This document shows, piece after piece, positions 61,103-64,000 of a DNA stretch of 64,000 bases. Location of the stretch: positions 1-64,000 of the forward strand of contig NZ_JACJRJ010000020.1 in NCBI RefSeq assembly GCF_014697195.1, written 5' to 3'. The position numbers were made by a program, and so were the translations under genes. The first letter of the stretch is position 1, and every line of letters starts with the position of its first letter. The notes below the pieces were generated by a model. That model searched no databases and was not told where the DNA came from. It saw only the letters and a program-made list of their open reading frames with translations. Origin of the DNA: Cylindrospermum sp. FACHB-282. Lineage in GTDB: Bacteria > Cyanobacteriota > Cyanobacteriia > Cyanobacteriales > Nostocaceae.

Positions 61103-61116
61103 GTAGCCTGAATTAC
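61103..61116. promoter_or_regulatory. NtcA-type box before the LysR gene
   Basis: GTAGCCTGAATTAC fits the NtcA consensus GTA-N8-TAC, 7-20 bp upstream of the LysR start codon. It is closer to the start than activating boxes usually are, so repression or chance are both possible. Confidence 0.3.
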
Positions 61117-61682
61117 ATTTATAGCTTGCATTAACTTAACGGTTTTCGATTTCCAATTTAGTAGAGTTTGTTACAAGCGCTGTTTTGGTAAAGATTTGCG
61201 TCAAAATGAGGACTAGTGTACCACAGCAAATATAACTAACCAGTGATATTCTACAACCCATACAACAAGGATTTTGTAAGTAGAAAGGCGTAAATAAACA
61301 TAACTATTGTTTTGAAAACTTAACTAGTCTAAAACCCTGTTTTATATTGGCTTTTACTTGATCTTAACTACAAATATTTGTGCCGATTTACTTAGAGGGC
61401 ATAATTTTTGTCATTTGAAATGATATATCTATCTAAATATCTTCCTTAAGATACATGATAATGTGTCTCCAGTAACCTATCAACCTTCTAGTATTCAAGA
61501 GCAGGAAAAATATTGCAGTGTGTGGAAACAAATATTCAGTTAAAAAAGGTTAAAAAGCTGTACAAGCCTTTTTTGCTCCTGCCTCCAGGAAGACGGCGGT
61601 TTTGCTGGAGGCAATTGTGATCACTGACTGGATAAAATTAATCTCAAAATTCAGCATTTTACAGTGACGTTGAGTGTCTAAT
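61117..61682. other. AT-rich upstream region of the TpsB gene
   Basis: More than 560 bp without a gene between divergent genes. A hairpin TGCCTCCAG-16 nt-CTGGAGGCA (61580-61613) lies about 70 bp before the TpsB start and would be in its leader. No promoter is clear enough to call. Confidence 0.4.
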
Positions 61683-63641
61683 ATGACTTATCGAGTAAAA
61701 ATGCTATTTTCTCTGGCTGGAGTTTTTCCGCTCATACTATTGGGGAAACCAGTTAAAGCAGTAGCGATAGAAGCTTATATTTATACATTAAATCCTGAAG
61801 AATTAGAATCTGCCGATAGTGGTGGGGATAGGAAGTCCAATGATCTAAATATCAGCATAAATGAGAAGTTGGGGAAAAAAGAACCAGGGAAATATTCTCT
61901 CTTTGCTTCATCAAATATATCTATCTGGAAATCTACCCCAAGTTTTAACTTGGGAGCGAATGATCCCAAGTCTTCAAACCCAGCCGTAAACCTTAGATAT
62001 CAAGACTTGCATCTGGGTCAAATACCTAACCCAATTCTCCCTAAACAACCTGAATTAACACCTGGAAGCCCGCAACAGCCCCAAGCGCCTCTCCAGCAAC
62101 CTGCTGCACCAACGCCTCTCCCCAAGGAAGTCCAAGGGCAAATTCCGGGGAGAATTCGCGTTGAACGCTTTGAATTTGAGGGAAACACTGCTTTTAGCGA
62201 TCGCCAACTTGCAGAAGTTACCAAAGCATTGATAGGTAGAGAAATCACCTTTGCAGAACTGATTTCGGCAGAGACAGCCGTAACGCAGAAATATGTAGAG
62301 TCTGGATATGTCAATTCGGGTGCAGTGATTTCGGCTAACCAAACCTTTCTCCGAGAGGGAGGAGTGGTCAAAATTCAGATAATTGAAGGGCAATTGGCAG
62401 AAATTCAGATAGTAGGAACTCGTCGCCTTAACCCTAACTACGTGCGATCGCGCCTAGAACTCGCCACCAAAAAACCCCTCAATCGCGATCGCTTGTTAGA
62501 AGCCTTAAAACTGCTGCAACTAGACCCGCTGATTGCCAATATCTCCGCCGAACTCCAAGCCGGTAGCCGTCCCCAAGAAAGTCGCTTAAAAGTGCGAATC
62601 AAAGAGGCAGATACTGAGGGGCTTAATCTATTCACAGATAACAACCGTTCTCCCAGCATCGGCAGTTTCCGGCGTGGTATTCGGATTAATCAGGCTAACT
62701 TGCTAGGTTTGGGTGACGGATTGGAGGTATCTTACGCCAACACAGATGGTAGTAATGAGTTAGATGCTAGTTATACACTTCCCATCAATCCCCAAAACGG
62801 CACAATTCGGTTTACCGCAGGTTTTAGCAGCACAAACGTAATAGAAGTGCCATTTAATAGCCTGGATATTGAGGGAAAATCACGCACATATCAACTAACT
62901 TATCGTCAACCCATTGTCCAAAAGCCTAATCGAGAATTAGCTTTAGGGCTGACTTTTTCACGCCTTGAAAGTGAAACCTCACTGTTAAATGAGAGATATC
63001 CCCTGGCACCAGGAGCAAATGATCAGGGTGAAACTCGCGTTTCAGCCTTGCGCTTTTTTCAAGAATACGTCCAGCGAAGTCCTCGTCAAGTTTTGGCAGC
63101 GCGATCGCAATTCTCCTTAGGTACAGATTTCTTCGGTGCTACTGTCAATAGGAATAGTCCAGACAGTCGCTTTTTTACCTGGCGAGGACAAGGGCAATAT
63201 GTACGGCTACTAGGGCCAGAAACTTTGTTAATTCTGCGTTCCGACATTCAGATGTCCACAGATTCGTTGCTGTCTCAAGAACAGATTGGACTTGGTGGTG
63301 CTTTAAGCGTGCGGGGCTATCGCCAGGATGTGATGCTAACTGATAGCGGTGCGATCGCCTCGGCAGAAGTACGCATCCCGATTCTCCGCCTACCTGAAGC
63401 CAAAGGCGTTTTACAACTTGCCCCCTTTATTGATTTTGGAGTTGGCTGGAATTATTCTGGAGAAAAGCCCAATCCCGACTCGAATAAATTGCTAGGTGCA
63501 GGTTTAGGGTTATTGTGGCAAATGGGCGATCGCTTCAATGCCCGTCTAGACTATGGCATTCCCTTGATTGATGTAAGAGCAGGCGATAAAACCTTGCAGG
63601 AACAAGGGCTTTACTTGACGATTAATTATTTTCCTTTCTAG
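61683..63641 (+). CDS. Two-partner secretion outer-membrane transporter (TpsB, ShlB/FhaC/HecB)
   Basis: A 652-residue Omp85-superfamily pore that exports a TpsA exoprotein across the outer membrane. A signal peptide (MLFSLAGVFPLILLGKPVKA) is followed by a long linker ending in a Pro/Gln-rich stretch, two POTRA-type domains (RIRVERFEFEGNTAFSDRQL at about 155; AEIQIVGTRRLNPNYVRSRL at about 240) and a beta barrel with the conserved LSVRGYRQD loop-6 motif. It ends YLTINYFPF with the usual C-terminal Phe. ATG 61683 is chosen over GTG 61674. The partner starts 116 bp downstream. Confidence 0.92.
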   Translation: MTYRVKMLFSLAGVFPLILLGKPVKAVAIEAYIYTLNPEELESADSGGDRKSNDLNISINEKLGKKEPGKYSLFASSNISIWKSTPSFNLGANDPKSSNPAVNLRYQDLHLGQIPNPILPKQPELTPGSPQQPQAPLQQPAAPTPLPKEVQGQIPGRIRVERFEFEGNTAFSDRQLAEVTKALIGREITFAELISAETAVTQKYVESGYVNSGAVISANQTFLREGGVVKIQIIEGQLAEIQIVGTRRLNPNYVRSRLELATKKPLNRDRLLEALKLLQLDPLIANISAELQAGSRPQESRLKVRIKEADTEGLNLFTDNNRSPSIGSFRRGIRINQANLLGLGDGLEVSYANTDGSNELDASYTLPINPQNGTIRFTAGFSSTNVIEVPFNSLDIEGKSRTYQLTYRQPIVQKPNRELALGLTFSRLESETSLLNERYPLAPGANDQGETRVSALRFFQEYVQRSPRQVLAARSQFSLGTDFFGATVNRNSPDSRFFTWRGQGQYVRLLGPETLLILRSDIQMSTDSLLSQEQIGLGGALSVRGYRQDVMLTDSGAIASAEVRIPILRLPEAKGVLQLAPFIDFGVGWNYSGEKPNPDSNKLLGAGLGLLWQMGDRFNARLDYGIPLIDVRAGDKTLQEQGLYLTINYFPF

Positions 63642-63756
63642 TTACAGAAATTTTCCACAATACACCCGACTTCTTCAAGACGTTGGGGAGGCGATCTTTG
63701 TCTGTTTGTGTACCCCACTAAGTTGTTTAATATTTTTAATATTTAATCTAGATTTT

Positions 63757-64000
63757 ATGAATATTCAAGCCTTCTGCTATCTGCCTTCTATCTTCTGTCT
63801 TCTTCTCTTTTCGCCCTTACCCGCTCTGGCTCAAATCATCCCAGATAAGACATTGGGAGCAGAAAATTCACTCACCATTACAGACAGCATTAATGGTAAA
63901 GCAATTGATCGCATAGAAGGTGGCGCAATTCGTGGTTCTCACCTCTTCCACAGTTTCCAACAATTCAATGTAGGTGAAGAGCAGGGAGCCTATTTTACCA
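63757..64000 (+). CDS. TpsA filamentous haemagglutinin-like exoprotein, N-terminal part
   Basis: The gene is cut by the right edge of the window; 81 codons are visible. A signal peptide (SIFCLLLFSPLPALAQ) is followed by IIPDKTLGAENS, DRIEGGAIRGSHLFHSFQQF and NVGEEQGAYFT. This is the conserved TPS/haemagglutinin N-terminal secretion domain, which TpsB POTRA domains recognise. The full protein is normally a very long beta helix acting in adhesion or as a surface toxin. Only identity and export route can be stated. Confidence 0.88.
   Translation, partial: MNIQAFCYLPSIFCLLLFSPLPALAQIIPDKTLGAENSLTITDSINGKAIDRIEGGAIRGSHLFHSFQQFNVGEEQGAYFT

Overview
The window looks like the chromosome of a filamentous, heterocyst-forming-type cyanobacterium (Nostoc/Anabaena/Calothrix relatives). 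The evidence is the very frequent HIP1 octamer GCGATCGC inside and between genes, short tandemly repeated 7-10 bp units between genes, palindromic repeats characteristic of Nostocales, and cyanobacterial marker families (DUF3155, DUF3611/TIC21-like, a CCB1-like cytochrome b6f assembly protein, cyanobacterial RecJ, DUF3598, CSP41-like reductase, Ctp protease). I found no tRNA or rRNA gene and no CRISPR array.

Layout. 0-6.3 kb: a GAF histidine kinase, DUF3155, CCB1-like plus PadR, DUF3611 and serS. 6.3-9.6 kb: an accessory island with a helicase-nuclease fusion, HicAB and a palindromic ATCCT ladder. 9.8-13.1 kb: housekeeping genes rseP-nth, rpsN and aat, then a RecD2 relic. 13.4-31.4 kb: an SGNH hydrolase, ftsX, def, a RecB-like nuclease, recJ, Uma2 and Rpn-type nucleases, an orphan TOPRIM protein, a Ctp protease, GT2, cobT-like, DUF2232 and a Crp/Fnr regulator. 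31.6-36.9 kb: a nested mobile region in which an intact TnpB-only IS200/IS605-type element lies between two decayed TnpB genes, a group II intron interrupts one relic, and one copy of a 169-bp dispersed repeat follows.

37-45.5 kb: a 1364-residue protein ending in an Hsp70/actin-like ATPase, a sugar transferase, an orphan sugar ABC permease, a decayed RelBE pair, and a ribbon-helix-helix-like/HNH nuclease pair. 45.5-51 kb: folate salvage, then a surface-polysaccharide block (GDP-fucose synthase, GDP-mannose dehydratase, sugar transferase, GT4) containing the second copy of the 169-bp repeat. 51-64 kb: CSP41-like reductase, pgsA, aspA, DUF362, ppa, panD, a metallo-beta-lactamase-fold protein without its metal ligands, a TrpD-like protein, an NtcB-like LysR regulator, and a two-partner secretion pair that runs off the right edge.

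The genes therefore mix core metabolism and photosynthesis support with cell-surface polysaccharide and exoprotein export, embedded among genome-defence or mobile genes and their remains. The least explained items are the helicase-nuclease fusion with an inverted repeat in its leader, the giant Hsp70-like protein with an A10 tract before its ATPase, the 169-bp repeat, and the metal-site-less MBL protein. Family names come from recognition of motifs and remembered families; no database search was run.
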